Positions 34,749-43,302 of a stretch of DNA of 64,000 bases are shown here, one piece after another; the first letter of the stretch is position 1; each line of letters opens with the position of its first letter. The notes beneath the pieces were generated by a model, which was given only the letters and a program-made list of their open reading frames with translations, made no database searches and was not told where the DNA came from. This DNA is from Streptomyces pinistramenti. GTDB taxonomy: Bacteria; Actinomycetota; Actinomycetes; Streptomycetales; Streptomycetaceae. Made by a program: the position numbers and the translations under genes. The DNA is taken from NCBI RefSeq assembly GCF_020564935.1, contig NZ_JAJCXB010000013.1, positions 1 to 64,000 of the forward strand, in the 5' to 3' direction.

Positions 34749-36611
34749 ATGGCACGGGCAGTGGGCATTGACCTGGGGACGACCAACTCCGTCGTCGCCG
34801 TCCTTGAGGGCGGCGAGCCGACGGTCATCACCAACGCGGAAGGCGCCCGGACCACCCCGTCGGTGGTCGGTTTCGCCAAGAAGGGTGAGGTGCTGGTCGG
34901 CGAGATCGCCAAGCGGCAGGCGGTGACGAACGTCGAGCGCACGGCGCGGTCGGTGAAGCGGCACATGGGCGAGGCGCAGTGGCGCTTCCCGGACAGCGGT
35001 GACATCGACGGCAAGCGGTACACGGCGCAGGAGATCTCGGCGCGGGTGCTGCAGAAGCTGAAGCGTGACGCCGAGACGTACCTCGGTGAGGACGTGACGG
35101 ACGCGGTGATCACCGTCCCGGCGTACTTCAACGACAGTCAGCGCACGGCCACCAAGGAAGCCGGGGAGATCGCCGGCCTGAAGGTGCTGCGGATCATCAA
35201 CGAGCCGACGTCCGCCGCGCTCGCGTACGGCCTGGACAAGGAGAGCGACCAGACGATCCTGGTCTTCGACCTCGGTGGCGGCACCTTCGACGTGTCCCTC
35301 CTGGAGATCGGCGAAGGGCTGGTGGAGGTCAAGTCCACCAACGGCGACACGCATCTGGGCGGTGACGACTGGGACCAGCGGGTCGTCGACCATCTGACCG
35401 AGCAGTTCAAGAACGCCTACGGGATCGATCTGGCCCGGGACAAGATGGCCACCCAGCGGCTGCGTGAGGCGGCGGAGAAGGCGAAGATCGAGCTGTCGTC
35501 GACGTCCGAGACGGCGATCAACCTGCCGTACATCACCGCCTCCGCCGAGGGCCCGCTGCACCTGGACGAGAAGCTCACCCGCGCCCAGTTCGAGCACCTC
35601 ACGGCCGATCTTCTCGATCGCTGCAAGGGCCCGTTCCACAGCGCCATCAAGGACGCGGGGATCAGTGTCCCGGACATCAACCACGTGATTCTGGTGGGCG
35701 GTTCGACCCGGATGCCGGCGGTGACCGGGCTGGTCCGTGAGCTGACCGGCAAGGATCCACACAAGGGCGTCAATCCGGATGAGGTCGTCGCCATCGGCGC
35801 CACCCTCCAGGCCGGTGTCCTCAAGGGTGAGGTCAAGGACGTCCTGCTCCTCGACGTGACCCCGCTGTCGCTCGGTATCGAGACCAAGGGCGGCATCATG
35901 ACCAAGCTCATCGAGCGGAACACGACGATCCCGACCAAGCGGTCCGAAGTCTTCACGACGGCCGAGGACAACCAGCCCTCCGTGCAGATCCAGGTCCACC
36001 AGGGCGAGCGCGAGATCGCGGCGTACAACAAAATGCTCGGGAAATTCGAGCTGACCGGTCTGCCACCGGCCCCGCGCGGCCTGCCGCAGATCGAGGTCTC
36101 CTTCGACATCGACGCCAACGGCATCATGCACGTGACCGCGAAGGACCTGGGCACGGGCAAGGAGCAGAAGATGACCGTCACCGGCGGCTCCTCACTGCCC
36201 AAGGACCAGATCGACCGCATGATGCGCGAGGCCGAAGCACATGCCGAGGAGGACCGGCAGCGCCGCGAGGCCGCCGAGACCCGCAACCAGGCCGAGCAGT
36301 TCGTCTACCAGACGGAGAAGCTGCTGGCCGACAACGCCGACAAGATCCCCGGCGACGTGAAGACCGAGACACAGGAAGCCCTGACGGATGTCAGGGAGAA
36401 GCTGAAGGGCGAGGACACCGCCGCGGTCCGTGCCGCCATGGACAGGGCGGCAGCGGTCGCGCAGAAGATCGGTAGCGCTCTCTACGCCCAGGCCCCGGGC
36501 ACCGCGAGCGACGCCGGATCCGCCTCCCAGGCCCGGCCGGAGAGCGGAGAGGAGGAGGTCGTCGACGCGGAGATCGTCGACGACGAGAAGGGCAAGGGAG
36601 GTACAGGATGA
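34749..36611 (+). CDS. dnaK: Chaperone protein DnaK (Hsp70)
   Basis: A full-length Hsp70 of 620 residues. The ATPase domain has [33 protein letters not shown] and [10 protein letters not shown]. The substrate-binding domain has [14 protein letters not shown]. The acidic tail ends [14 protein letters not shown]. It folds and holds proteins with GrpE and a J-protein. AGAGGAG lies directly upstream of ATG 34749. It is coupled to grpE by ATGA, but dnaJ and hspR, which complete the main Streptomyces dnaK operon, are missing, so this is probably a second dnaK copy. Confidence 0.97.
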   Translation: MARAVGIDLGTTNSVVAVLEGGEPTVITNAEGARTTPSVVGFAKKGEVLVGEIAKRQAVTNVERTARSVKRHMGEAQWRFPDSGDIDGKRYTAQEISARVLQKLKRDAETYLGEDVTDAVITVPAYFNDSQRTATKEAGEIAGLKVLRIINEPTSAALAYGLDKESDQTILVFDLGGGTFDVSLLEIGEGLVEVKSTNGDTHLGGDDWDQRVVDHLTEQFKNAYGIDLARDKMATQRLREAAEKAKIELSSTSETAINLPYITASAEGPLHLDEKLTRAQFEHLTADLLDRCKGPFHSAIKDAGISVPDINHVILVGGSTRMPAVTGLVRELTGKDPHKGVNPDEVVAIGATLQAGVLKGEVKDVLLLDVTPLSLGIETKGGIMTKLIERNTTIPTKRSEVFTTAEDNQPSVQIQVHQGEREIAAYNKMLGKFELTGLPPAPRGLPQIEVSFDIDANGIMHVTAKDLGTGKEQKMTVTGGSSLPKDQIDRMMREAEAHAEEDRQRREAAETRNQAEQFVYQTEKLLADNADKIPGDVKTETQEALTDVREKLKGEDTAAVRAAMDRAAAVAQKIGSALYAQAPGTASDAGSASQARPESGEEEVVDAEIVDDEKGKGGTG

Positions 36612-37234
36612 ACCGGCCGCCTGCCTCCGGGCCGCCGCGACAGCAGCTCCCCGTCCTGGTCCGCGACAACCGGCGCATCGCCCCGGCCACCCTCCAGCCG
36701 GGAAACCCCGACCGGACGACCACCGAACGGGAGACGGAGCCGGGGAAGGAAAGCACCGCACTCGGAACCGTCCCGGCCGAGGCCGGCCGGGACGCCAGGC
36801 TCGAAACGCAGCTCGCCGAGCGCACAGCCGACCTGCAACGCCTCAAGGCCGAGTACGACAACTACCGCAAACGCGTGCAGCGTGACCGCCTGGCGGTCCG
36901 GGAGATCGCAGTGGCCAACGTCCTCGCCGGCCTGCTTCCCGTACTGGACGCGATCGACCAGGCGCGGAACCACGGCGCAGTCACCGGTGGCCTGAAGGCG
37001 GTCGCCGAAGCGCTGGAAAGCCGGCTCGGCGCTCTCGGACTGGAAACCGTCGGGACGCCGGGCGCGCCCTTCGATCCCACCCGGCACGAGGCCGTCACCC
37101 ACGAAGTGTCCGACACCGTCGACCGGCCGACCTGCACCACCCTGCTACGCCGTGGCTACCGCGTCGGCCGGCAACTCCTGCGCCCCGCACAGGTCGCGGT
37201 CACCGAACCGAAGGAACCGGCAACGCGGCCGTGA
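36608..37234 (+). CDS. grpE: GrpE-type nucleotide exchange factor
   Basis: A 208-residue GrpE. A disordered N-terminus (1-60) is followed by the coiled coil ([20 protein letters not shown]) and the head domain with [24 protein letters not shown] and [19 protein letters not shown]. It releases ADP from DnaK. Start ATG 36608 overlaps the dnaK stop by 4 bp. The sequence departs from the norm at several conserved positions, consistent with a secondary copy. Confidence 0.92.
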   Translation: MNRPPASGPPRQQLPVLVRDNRRIAPATLQPGNPDRTTTERETEPGKESTALGTVPAEAGRDARLETQLAERTADLQRLKAEYDNYRKRVQRDRLAVREIAVANVLAGLLPVLDAIDQARNHGAVTGGLKAVAEALESRLGALGLETVGTPGAPFDPTRHEAVTHEVSDTVDRPTCTTLLRRGYRVGRQLLRPAQVAVTEPKEPATRP

Positions 37235-37965
37235 TCCCGGCGCGCAGCGGGTCGTACGTGGCACGGAGATCGTCCAGGCCCGGCATCGGCTGCCCCGCAG
37301 GCGCCAAGCAGAAGCCCGAGGCCGAGTGCCGCACGCCCACCCGACGGGCCGTGCAGCACGGCGATCACGAGTTCCCTGCTCCCTATCAGGAGCCAGGAGC
37401 AGGGGAAGAACACCCCCGGGCGGCGCGCAGGCCGGATCGCGCGGTTGAGGCACCGCGGGCCGTCTCACATGGGGGTGTTAGCGTGAGCCTCATGCTGTCC
37501 CGTCCCTTTTCCGTCATTTCCGGCCGTGCGGTGCGCACGACCGGGATGGGCGTTGCCGCCTCCCGGCGCGGACGCAAGGCCAGGGACCGCCGCCCTACGG
37601 GTCTGATCTGGATCGAAAGGACCCCGGCCGCAACGGCCGGATCTGTCTGACGATCGCCTCACCGGCGGGGCCGCTCGGCCCTGCCGTCGTTCCGCATTCC
37701 TGCACCTGGCGCCGCTCTGCGCGCCACGGTGTCCACGGCGCATGAGCGGGCGATCTCAGCACCTGCGCGTCCGCCTGCCGAGCCCGTCTCACCGGCCCAG
37801 GGCCGCTCCGCCTCTGCCCCCTCCCCGTAGCCAGGCCATCGTGGCCTGACCGGACGGTCGTACCTGTCCCGCGCCGTTCGCGGTGACAGCGACGTCCGCG
37901 CGGAGGTGCAGGCAGAGGGAAGCCCCGGAATTCCTTCCTCTGCATGATATGAAAGGCAATCCGCC
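37235..37965. other. Intergenic stretch, no convincing gene
   Basis: About 730 bp. A possible 55-codon frame (around 37486-37650, basic, SRPFSVISGRAVRTTGMG) lacks support. No dnaJ or hspR remnant is recognisable here. Confidence 0.4.
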
Positions 37966-38757
37966 ATGAATCGTTTTGATCACCGCCGCATCCTCGTCAC
38001 CGGCGCCGCTTCGGGTATCGGGCAGGCAACCGCGCTGCGGCTGCTCTGCGAGGGAGGCCACGTCGTCGCCGCCGACATCTCCGAGGAGGGCCTGGCCACG
38101 ACCCGGTCCCTGGCCGAAGAGGCCGCGGCCGCCGACCGCCTGCACACCCTGGTCCTCGACATCGGCGACGAGAACTCCGTCATCAGCGGCCTCCGCCAGG
38201 CCATCGACACCCTGGGCGGGCTGGACGTACTGGTCAACGCCGCAGGCATCCTGCGCGGTGCCCACACCCACGAGACGTCTCTGGAGCTGTGGAACCGGAT
38301 CATCACCGTGAACCTGACCGGTACATTCCTGGTCACCCGTCAGGCCCTGCCCACGCTCCTGGCCGGCGGCCGCGGTGTCGTGGTGAACTTCAGCTCCACC
38401 TCCACCGCCTTCGCCCACCCCTACATGGCCGCCTACGCCGCCAGCAAGGGCGGCATCCAGTCCTTCACCCACACCCTCGCTCTCGAATACGCCAAGCAGG
38501 GCCTGCGCGCGGTCAGCGTCGCCCCCGGCAGCGTCAAGAGCGGTATCACCGACACCACGGCCTCCTACCTGCCTTCGGACACCGACTGGTCCCTCTTCAG
38601 CAAGATGTCTCCCCTCCTGGCCACCGACCAGGAAGCAGGCAGCGCCCCCATGGCCGGCCCCGAAAGCGTCGCCGGAGTCATCGCCATGCTCGCCTCCGAC
38701 GACGGCGCCTTCATCACCGGCACGGAAATCCGCATCGACGGCGGCACCCACGCCTGA
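37966..38757 (+). CDS. Short-chain dehydrogenase/reductase
   Basis: A 263-residue classical SDR: cofactor motif TGAASGIGQ (residues 12-20), VLVNAAGIL, the catalytic Ser in NFSSTST, and YAASKGG with the Tyr-x3-Lys pair. The C-terminal DGAFITGTEIRIDGGTHA matches 3-oxoacyl-ACP reductase/glucose-dehydrogenase-like members. Substrate unknown. A lone gene ended by a strong hairpin 11 bp downstream. The ATG at 37966 follows GAAAGG, a modest ribosome binding site. Confidence 0.9.
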   Translation: MNRFDHRRILVTGAASGIGQATALRLLCEGGHVVAADISEEGLATTRSLAEEAAAADRLHTLVLDIGDENSVISGLRQAIDTLGGLDVLVNAAGILRGAHTHETSLELWNRIITVNLTGTFLVTRQALPTLLAGGRGVVVNFSSTSTAFAHPYMAAYAASKGGIQSFTHTLALEYAKQGLRAVSVAPGSVKSGITDTTASYLPSDTDWSLFSKMSPLLATDQEAGSAPMAGPESVAGVIAMLASDDGAFITGTEIRIDGGTHA

Positions 38758-38768
38758 CGCCGCACCAC

Positions 38769-38811
38769 ATGCCGCGGCCCGCCTCGACACAAACGAGGCG
38801 GGCCGCGGCAT
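38769..38811. terminator. Perfect 18-bp hairpin terminator after the SDR gene
   Basis: ATGCCGCGGCCCGCCTCG (38769-38786), a 7-nt loop, then the exact complement (38794-38811). It is only 11 bp after the SDR stop. Confidence 0.85.
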
Positions 38812-39005
38812 CGGTTCGGGCCCGGCCCAACGGGCTCACTACGCCCACTACGTCCGGCCGCCCAAAACCCCAGATCCACTTCCTCACACGGCAGTTGGGG
38901 GCATTCGAACCAACAGCTCCGACGCGTGTGACTGCGTCACCTCCACGCGCAGGTCCGGCCCCCAGCCCGCCGGGGTGGCCCCGCCGGCGACCGTGGACTT
39001 GTCGA

Positions 39006-39047
39006 ATATCGATATGCTCCCCTAGTCTCAGGCATATCGAAAATCGA
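39006..39047 (+). promoter_or_regulatory. Inverted-repeat operator candidate upstream of DUF2975-XRE pair
   Basis: ATATCGATATG (39006-39016) and CATATCGAAAATCGAT (39033-39048) form an imperfect inverted repeat just before the ribosome binding site of the DUF2975 gene. The downstream XRE regulator is the natural ligand (inference). Confidence 0.5.
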
Positions 39048-39061
39048 TGGGACGGGATGGG

Positions 39062-39646
39062 ATGAACATGCGACTCACGAGGACCCTGGCCTCGGTTACC
39101 TTCACGCTGGCGGTGCTCTGCGGGCTCGCCTTCATCGGCACTGCGGTCACGCACATGCTCGACGACGGGGCCGTCTGCGTGAAGACGGGCTTCTGGGCCA
39201 ATGCCTCACTGGAGCACAGCCTGCCGATCAGCGAGGGCGTGAAGGCGTCCAGCAGTGCCACGCGCCTGTGTCAGGACAACCCCTCCGTGGGGCAGCGCGC
39301 CGCGGACCTCGGGAGTCAGCTGCCCTGGCTGCTGTTCGGCTCCCTCGCACTGCTGCTCTTCTCCCGGCTGCTCAAGGCCGTCCTGCAGCAGGGGCCGTTC
39401 ACCGACGCGGTGGCGCAACGGCTCTCCGCTCTCGGCTGGTTCGTCACCGTGGGCATGCCGCTGGCCGGCCTCATCGCCGGCTGGTCGCAGTCCTGGCTCG
39501 TCGGGAGCATGGCCCCCATCATCGGTTCCGGGCCGACGGTTTCCGGGTCGATGGAGCTCACCCTCGCCGGCCTCGCCGCAGTGATCATGGGGAAGATCAT
39601 GCGCGAGGGCGTGCGCATGCGAGAGGACCTCGAAGGGACCATCTGA
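39062..39646 (+). CDS. DUF2975 membrane protein
   Basis: A 194-residue integral membrane protein with about four hydrophobic helices (near residues 8-30, 92-108, 128-147 and 165-180) and an extracytoplasmic loop after helix 1 containing two Cys. This layout and the small XRE partner match the DUF2975/YozG pairs of Gram-positive bacteria, whose role is unknown. ATG 39062 is chosen because GGGATGGG precedes it; ATG 39047 is an upstream alternative. It overlaps the XRE gene by 1 bp (TGATG). Confidence 0.75.
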   Translation: MNMRLTRTLASVTFTLAVLCGLAFIGTAVTHMLDDGAVCVKTGFWANASLEHSLPISEGVKASSSATRLCQDNPSVGQRAADLGSQLPWLLFGSLALLLFSRLLKAVLQQGPFTDAVAQRLSALGWFVTVGMPLAGLIAGWSQSWLVGSMAPIIGSGPTVSGSMELTLAGLAAVIMGKIMREGVRMREDLEGTI

Positions 39647-39879
39647 TGCCCGAAGAGGAACTGCACGCCATCCGGATCCACCTCGACCACCTCCTCGCCG
39701 AGCGCGGCATGACGCTCACCGAACTGTCCGCACAAGTGGGCATCACCGTCGTCAACCTCTCCGTGCTCAAGAACGGCCGGGCCAAGGCCATCCGCTTCTC
39801 GACCCTGTCGAGGATCTGCGAAGTCCTCCGGTGTCAGCCAGGAGACCTGATCACCCACGACCCCGCCGAGCCGCCCTAG
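39646..39879 (+). CDS. Small XRE-family regulator (YozG-like)
   Basis: A 77-residue protein that is almost entirely a helix-turn-helix: LAERGMTLTELSAQVGITVV then NLSVLKNGRAKAIRFSTLSR, with the family's ICEVLRCQPGDLI end. It is co-translated with the DUF2975 gene and probably autoregulates through the inverted repeat upstream. Confidence 0.85.
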   Translation: MPEEELHAIRIHLDHLLAERGMTLTELSAQVGITVVNLSVLKNGRAKAIRFSTLSRICEVLRCQPGDLITHDPAEPP

Positions 39880-40061
39880 CCGGTCATCCGGAGCCGCTGG
39901 TGATTCGCGCATCCTGACGGTGGATTCCCGGTGGTTGGCGAAACCGGGAATCCACCGGACCCAGCCGGTGATCCACGGTTCCAGGGGCAGCGGAAGGCCG
40001 GATTCCCTGACGGGGCTACCGTTGCCCCCACACCCACCGGACCACCCCCTGGAGAACTCTC

Positions 40062-40463
40062 GTGCCCGTACCCCTCGGTGAGGACGTGGTGGCGCTGCTG
40101 CGCCGCCCCAGCACCTGCTACATCGCCACCACGATGCCCGACGGCTCGCCTCAGCTCACCCAGACATGGGTCGACACCGACGGCGAGCACGTCCTGATCA
40201 ACAGCGTGGAGTCGCATCAAAAGACCCGGAACATCGCGCGCGACCCGCGGGTGGCTGTCGCAGTCGCCGACCCCTCGGACCCGACCTCGTACGTCCAGAT
40301 CCGCGGCCGTGTGGTGCGTGTGACCACCGAGGGGGCGGTCGACCACATCGAGGCGCTCGCGCAGAAGTATCTCGGCGGGCCCTACCCGTGGTTCGGCGGC
40401 CGCGACCAGGTCCGGGTGCTCTATGTGATCCAGCCCGAACGGATCAGCAGCCCCCGCGGCTGA
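40062..40463 (+). CDS. PPOX-class F420-dependent oxidoreductase
   Basis: A 133-residue split-barrel flavin/deazaflavin protein: TCYIATTMPDGSPQLTQTWV, then NSVESHQKTRNIARDPRVAV, and YVQIRGRVVRV. This matches the actinobacterial F420-dependent PPOX group (TIGR03618-like). The substrate is unknown. The GTG start at 40062 follows GGAGAA. It converges on the 2OG oxygenase gene with 26 bp between stops. Confidence 0.85.
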   Translation: MPVPLGEDVVALLRRPSTCYIATTMPDGSPQLTQTWVDTDGEHVLINSVESHQKTRNIARDPRVAVAVADPSDPTSYVQIRGRVVRVTTEGAVDHIEALAQKYLGGPYPWFGGRDQVRVLYVIQPERISSPRG

Positions 40464-40489
40464 CGGCCGTGATGTCCAGGTCCCAAGGC

Positions 40490-41191
40490 TCAGGTTTTCC
40501 CGTGCTTCGCGGGGTCGGGGCTGCACAGCCAGCCGTTGACGGCGAAGCGGCTGTCCGCGTGCTGTTTGCTCGGGCAGCTGACCGGCCGTACCTCGTGCCA
40601 GGCGGTGGGGCGGAAGAACACGATGCTGTCGTGCTCGGGCTCCCAGTCCCGCCAGGTGCGCTCCTCCCATTTTCCGGCTGTCTCTGTGTGCAGCGGGAGG
40701 GCGACGTCGAACACACGCAGCGCGCCCCCGTCGAAGAGCCGGGGTGTGCGGTGCAGGTAGTAGACGAACGTGAGCAGACGCCGGGGTGCGAACTCGGCAC
40801 TGGTGTCCTGGTGGGGCCGGTAGAAGTCGCCGTCGTTGTGCAGGTTGAGGCTGTAGCTGGGTTCGGTGTACCGGCAGGAGACTCCCAGAGTGTGCTCAAC
40901 CGCCTCCAGCACTTCATCGATGGCGGCCATCAGCTCAGGCGCGGCGAAGTCCTGGCACGACAGGGACCGGCGAAAGTCGGGGACGACCTCCCGGTCCCGA
41001 ATCATGGAGGGCTTCAACGTGTCGCCGGTGGAGGCGATGGCGCGCTCCAGCAAGGCGCCGGCCGCCTGCTCGCCCAGGAACTGGGTGATGCGGCAGACCG
41101 TCACCGGAAGCCGCCAGATCGCGTCCGTACACACCGGCGACCGCTGGTCCATCGCTTCGGATGGTGCCGTCACGGTGTCGTGTCGTGCCAA
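40490..41191 (-). CDS. 2-oxoglutarate-Fe(II) dioxygenase (prolyl-4-hydroxylase-like)
   Basis: A 233-residue 2OG-Fe(II) oxygenase. The iron triad is His-x-Asp in FYRPHQDTS and a distal His in TAWHEV; the 2OG-binding Arg is in SRFAVNGW. LTFVYYLHRTPRLFDGGALR is typical of prolyl-hydroxylase-like members. The substrate is unknown. The start is taken as TTG 41191, preceded by GGCAGGA; GTG or ATG codons inside would shorten the N-terminus. It could act on the small exported proteins upstream on the same strand, but nothing proves this. Confidence 0.8.
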   Translation of the reverse strand: MARHDTVTAPSEAMDQRSPVCTDAIWRLPVTVCRITQFLGEQAAGALLERAIASTGDTLKPSMIRDREVVPDFRRSLSCQDFAAPELMAAIDEVLEAVEHTLGVSCRYTEPSYSLNLHNDGDFYRPHQDTSAEFAPRRLLTFVYYLHRTPRLFDGGALRVFDVALPLHTETAGKWEERTWRDWEPEHDSIVFFRPTAWHEVRPVSCPSKQHADSRFAVNGWLCSPDPAKHGKT

Positions 41192-41358
41192 GGTGTCCTG
41201 CCTTCCGGGTCGCGATGAGTGTTCCGCAGGGGCGGGCTCCCCAAGCCCTTTCAGGGGCTGGGCGGAGACCGTGGGCCGTGCTCGGTCTGGGACGGGCGTG
41301 GCCGCCGGCCGTCCGGCCCTCCGGCCGCCGGAGCAGCACAGCAGGCCGTCCGGCGGCG

Positions 41359-41739
41359 TCAGGTGGCCTCGGGCGTGTGCACGCTCGCGGCTTCCCGCAG
41401 ACGTTCCACTTCGGCCGTGAGTTCTTCCACGCGGCGGTGCAGTGCCTGGACACACACCAGGGCGACGCCGAGGCCGTCGACGACGGGGATCTTGGTGTCG
41501 TCCTGGTTGAAGCCGAAGGCGGCGTGCCAGTCCTGGGCCATCGGCCCGAGGTGACGCACGTCTTCGGGCTCCCAGAGGTAGCGCCAGGTACTGACGGGCA
41601 GCGCGGCCACGGTCTCCAGGACCGCGTAGCCGTTGACCGCACCGACCGGGGCCACAGCGCCGCTCTCCCGCGCACCGGCCGACGGGCGCTCCGGGCCAAT
41701 GCGGTCAGGCACCCGGGACCGCCGGTGGAAGACACGCAT
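41359..41739 (-). CDS. Peptidase S74 (tail-fibre chaperone)-like C-terminal protein
   Basis: A 126-residue protein carrying the second half of an intramolecular chaperone (S74/endosialidase CIMCD) domain: LPVSTWRYLWEPEDVRHLGP then MAQDWHAAF, and GVALVCVQALHRRVEELTAE, the usual terminal coiled coil. The first half (SDRGLKQDVVPV) ends the upstream gene 3 bp away in another frame. The domain normally trimerises phage tail fibres and cleaves itself. Here it is split over two reading frames. Confidence 0.7.
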   Translation of the reverse strand: MRVFHRRSRVPDRIGPERPSAGARESGAVAPVGAVNGYAVLETVAALPVSTWRYLWEPEDVRHLGPMAQDWHAAFGFNQDDTKIPVVDGLGVALVCVQALHRRVEELTAEVERLREAASVHTPEAT

Positions 41740-41741
41740 CG

Positions 41742-42281
41742 CTATCGGCTCCAGTCGACCGGCACCACGTCCTGCTTGAGCCCGCGGTCGCTGCAGATGG
41801 CGCACGGGGAGCCCGGGACACCGGGGCCCTGGTCGGTGCCGACGGTGATCGCTCCGTGGGCCCCGACCGGGGCGTGGACGCCGTCGCCGACCATCGCGGC
41901 TTCGTAGCCGCCCAGCAGTTCCTGGAGGGTTCCGGGGCCCAGGTTCTCCGGGGCGGTGATCGCGGCCACGCCGTCGTAGTCGGTGTAGGCCGCCCCCAGC
42001 GTCCGGCCGCCGACGGTGGCGAACACGATCTTCGCGCCGCGGATGGGCTCCCCGGTCACCGCGTCGGACGCCATGGCCTGGATGTTCTCCAGTTGCATCT
42101 GCGTGACGTTCAGGGTGGCCTGGCTGGTCGTGAGCCTGGTCGGCTTCAGACTGGGGCATTCCGTTCCGCTGCACGACGCGGCCGACGGGGTGGCCGCAGA
42201 CGCGGTCACGCCGCTCCCCGCGCCCAGCGACGCCAAAGCCGCGGCCATCACCGCGACGGTCTTACGCCCTAAAAGACTCAT
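41742..42281 (-). CDS. Secreted protein with the start of an S74 chaperone domain
   Basis: A 179-residue protein with a signal peptide (hydrophobic 9-26, TASAAT). A mature Thr/Gln/Gly-rich region (ATLNVTQMQLENIQAMASDA) has a beta-rich segment and two Cys pairs (SCSGTEC, SPCAIC). It ends SDRGLKQDVVPVDWSR, the opening motif of peptidase S74 domains, then stops; the rest of that domain is in the next gene, +3 bp and shifted in frame. ATG 42281 has GGGAG upstream. Either a frameshifted single gene or a two-part system. Confidence 0.65.
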   Translation of the reverse strand: MSLLGRKTVAVMAAALASLGAGSGVTASAATPSAASCSGTECPSLKPTRLTTSQATLNVTQMQLENIQAMASDAVTGEPIRGAKIVFATVGGRTLGAAYTDYDGVAAITAPENLGPGTLQELLGGYEAAMVGDGVHAPVGAHGAITVGTDQGPGVPGSPCAICSDRGLKQDVVPVDWSR

Positions 42282-42735
42282 GTCCACTCCCATGGGAACT
42301 GCCCGACCGCGATCCGTACCGGCGCATGACGGCCGGGACGGCCTGGGCACGTGCAGCGCGCGACGAGTGCCGCCCCCCTCGGACGACGCAAGCGACCGTA
42401 TCCACACCCATCCGGCCCAACCAGCTGACAAACGCGAGTTCGCGCTATCTGATGAACCGCCCAGCAGGACGGTGACGAACGCGATCGACGCGGTCAAACC
42501 CGATGAACGGACGGCCGGAGAACGCATCGCGGCGGCTGGACCGGTGGGGTCCAAAGCGCTGACCACGATGAAGGCGTCGTTACGACCTGTCCCAGGTGGT
42601 TCGATTCCCGGCGAGGCGCCCGGCACGAGTACGGGGACGTCCGTCCGGTGCTGCACGGTCTTCTCGCTCGCCCGGCCACGCTGCCGGCTCCGTGACGCGG
42701 TCCTGATACCCGGGTCGGGAAGAAGCTGTCGCGGG
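42282..42735. other. Intergenic stretch, no convincing gene
   Basis: About 450 bp. A T-loop-like GGTTCGATTCC near 42598 does not fold into a tRNA. It should hold the promoter for the secreted/S74 pair. Confidence 0.4.
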
Positions 42736-43302
42736 TCAGAACGTAATGGTCGAGACGGTGTGGACGACCGGGTGGCCGGGCTCGTCGAAGCTGACGGTGA
42801 TCTGCTGCGTGGGGTGCGGCTTCTTCCCTTGCTGCCGGAGACCGGCGAACTTTCCGTCGCCGGTGAAGTCCCAGCCGACCTGGGCGGCCTGCTGGGGCGT
42901 GATGGTGACCGCGCCCTTCTTCAGGGCGGCCGGGTCGGCGCCGATGGCGTCCAGGTAGCGGTTCAGGCCCACGCCGTTGGTCCTGAACTGCACGAACAGT
43001 GAGCTGGTCTGCCAGGAGTTGGACTCGTAGTAGTAGACCGGGGTGGAGCCGATCGGCACCGGGACGTTGTAGATCCGCTGCTGGACCTGGGAGGGGAAGG
43101 CGTTGATCAGGCCGGTGGCCCCCGCCTCGGCCTCCTTGACCTCGCCGCTGTCGCGGCTCTGGATGCCGGAGATGACGATGTAGCCCGCCGGGATCGCGAT
43201 CAGCAGGAAGATCACCAGCGCGCTGAGCCAGGGCCTACGGCGTTTGGTGCGCGGTGCGTCGGCGGGCTGCGGTGCGTCGTGCAGGACGTCGGTCTCGGTC
43301 AT
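42736..43302 (-). CDS. Single-pass membrane protein of the sugar operon
   Basis: A 188-residue protein: basic N-terminus (RTKRRRPW), one transmembrane helix (about 26-45, LSALVIFLLIAIPAGYIVIS) and an extracytoplasmic domain with SQVQQRIYNVPVPIGSTPVY then YYESNSWQTSSLF. It overlaps the ROK kinase by ATGA, so it belongs to the importer operon and may be an accessory envelope protein. No named family. Confidence 0.6.
   Translation of the reverse strand: MTETDVLHDAPQPADAPRTKRRRPWLSALVIFLLIAIPAGYIVISGIQSRDSGEVKEAEAGATGLINAFPSQVQQRIYNVPVPIGSTPVYYYESNSWQTSSLFVQFRTNGVGLNRYLDAIGADPAALKKGAVTITPQQAAQVGWDFTGDGKFAGLRQQGKKPHPTQQITVSFDEPGHPVVHTVSTITF

Noticed and set aside
37486..37650. A small basic ORF after grpE as a DnaJ or HspR remnant
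   Set aside because: No J-domain HPD or MerR-type helix motif; the composition is Arg-rich and lacks support.
38769..38811. A CRISPR-like or mobile-element inverted repeat
   Set aside because: A single perfect hairpin with short loop right after the SDR stop is better explained as a terminator; there is no spacer-repeat periodicity anywhere in the window.
42590..42625. A tRNA gene suggested by GGTTCGATTCC
   Set aside because: The T-stem does not pair (GGTGG against CCCGG) and no acceptor, D or anticodon stems are found upstream.
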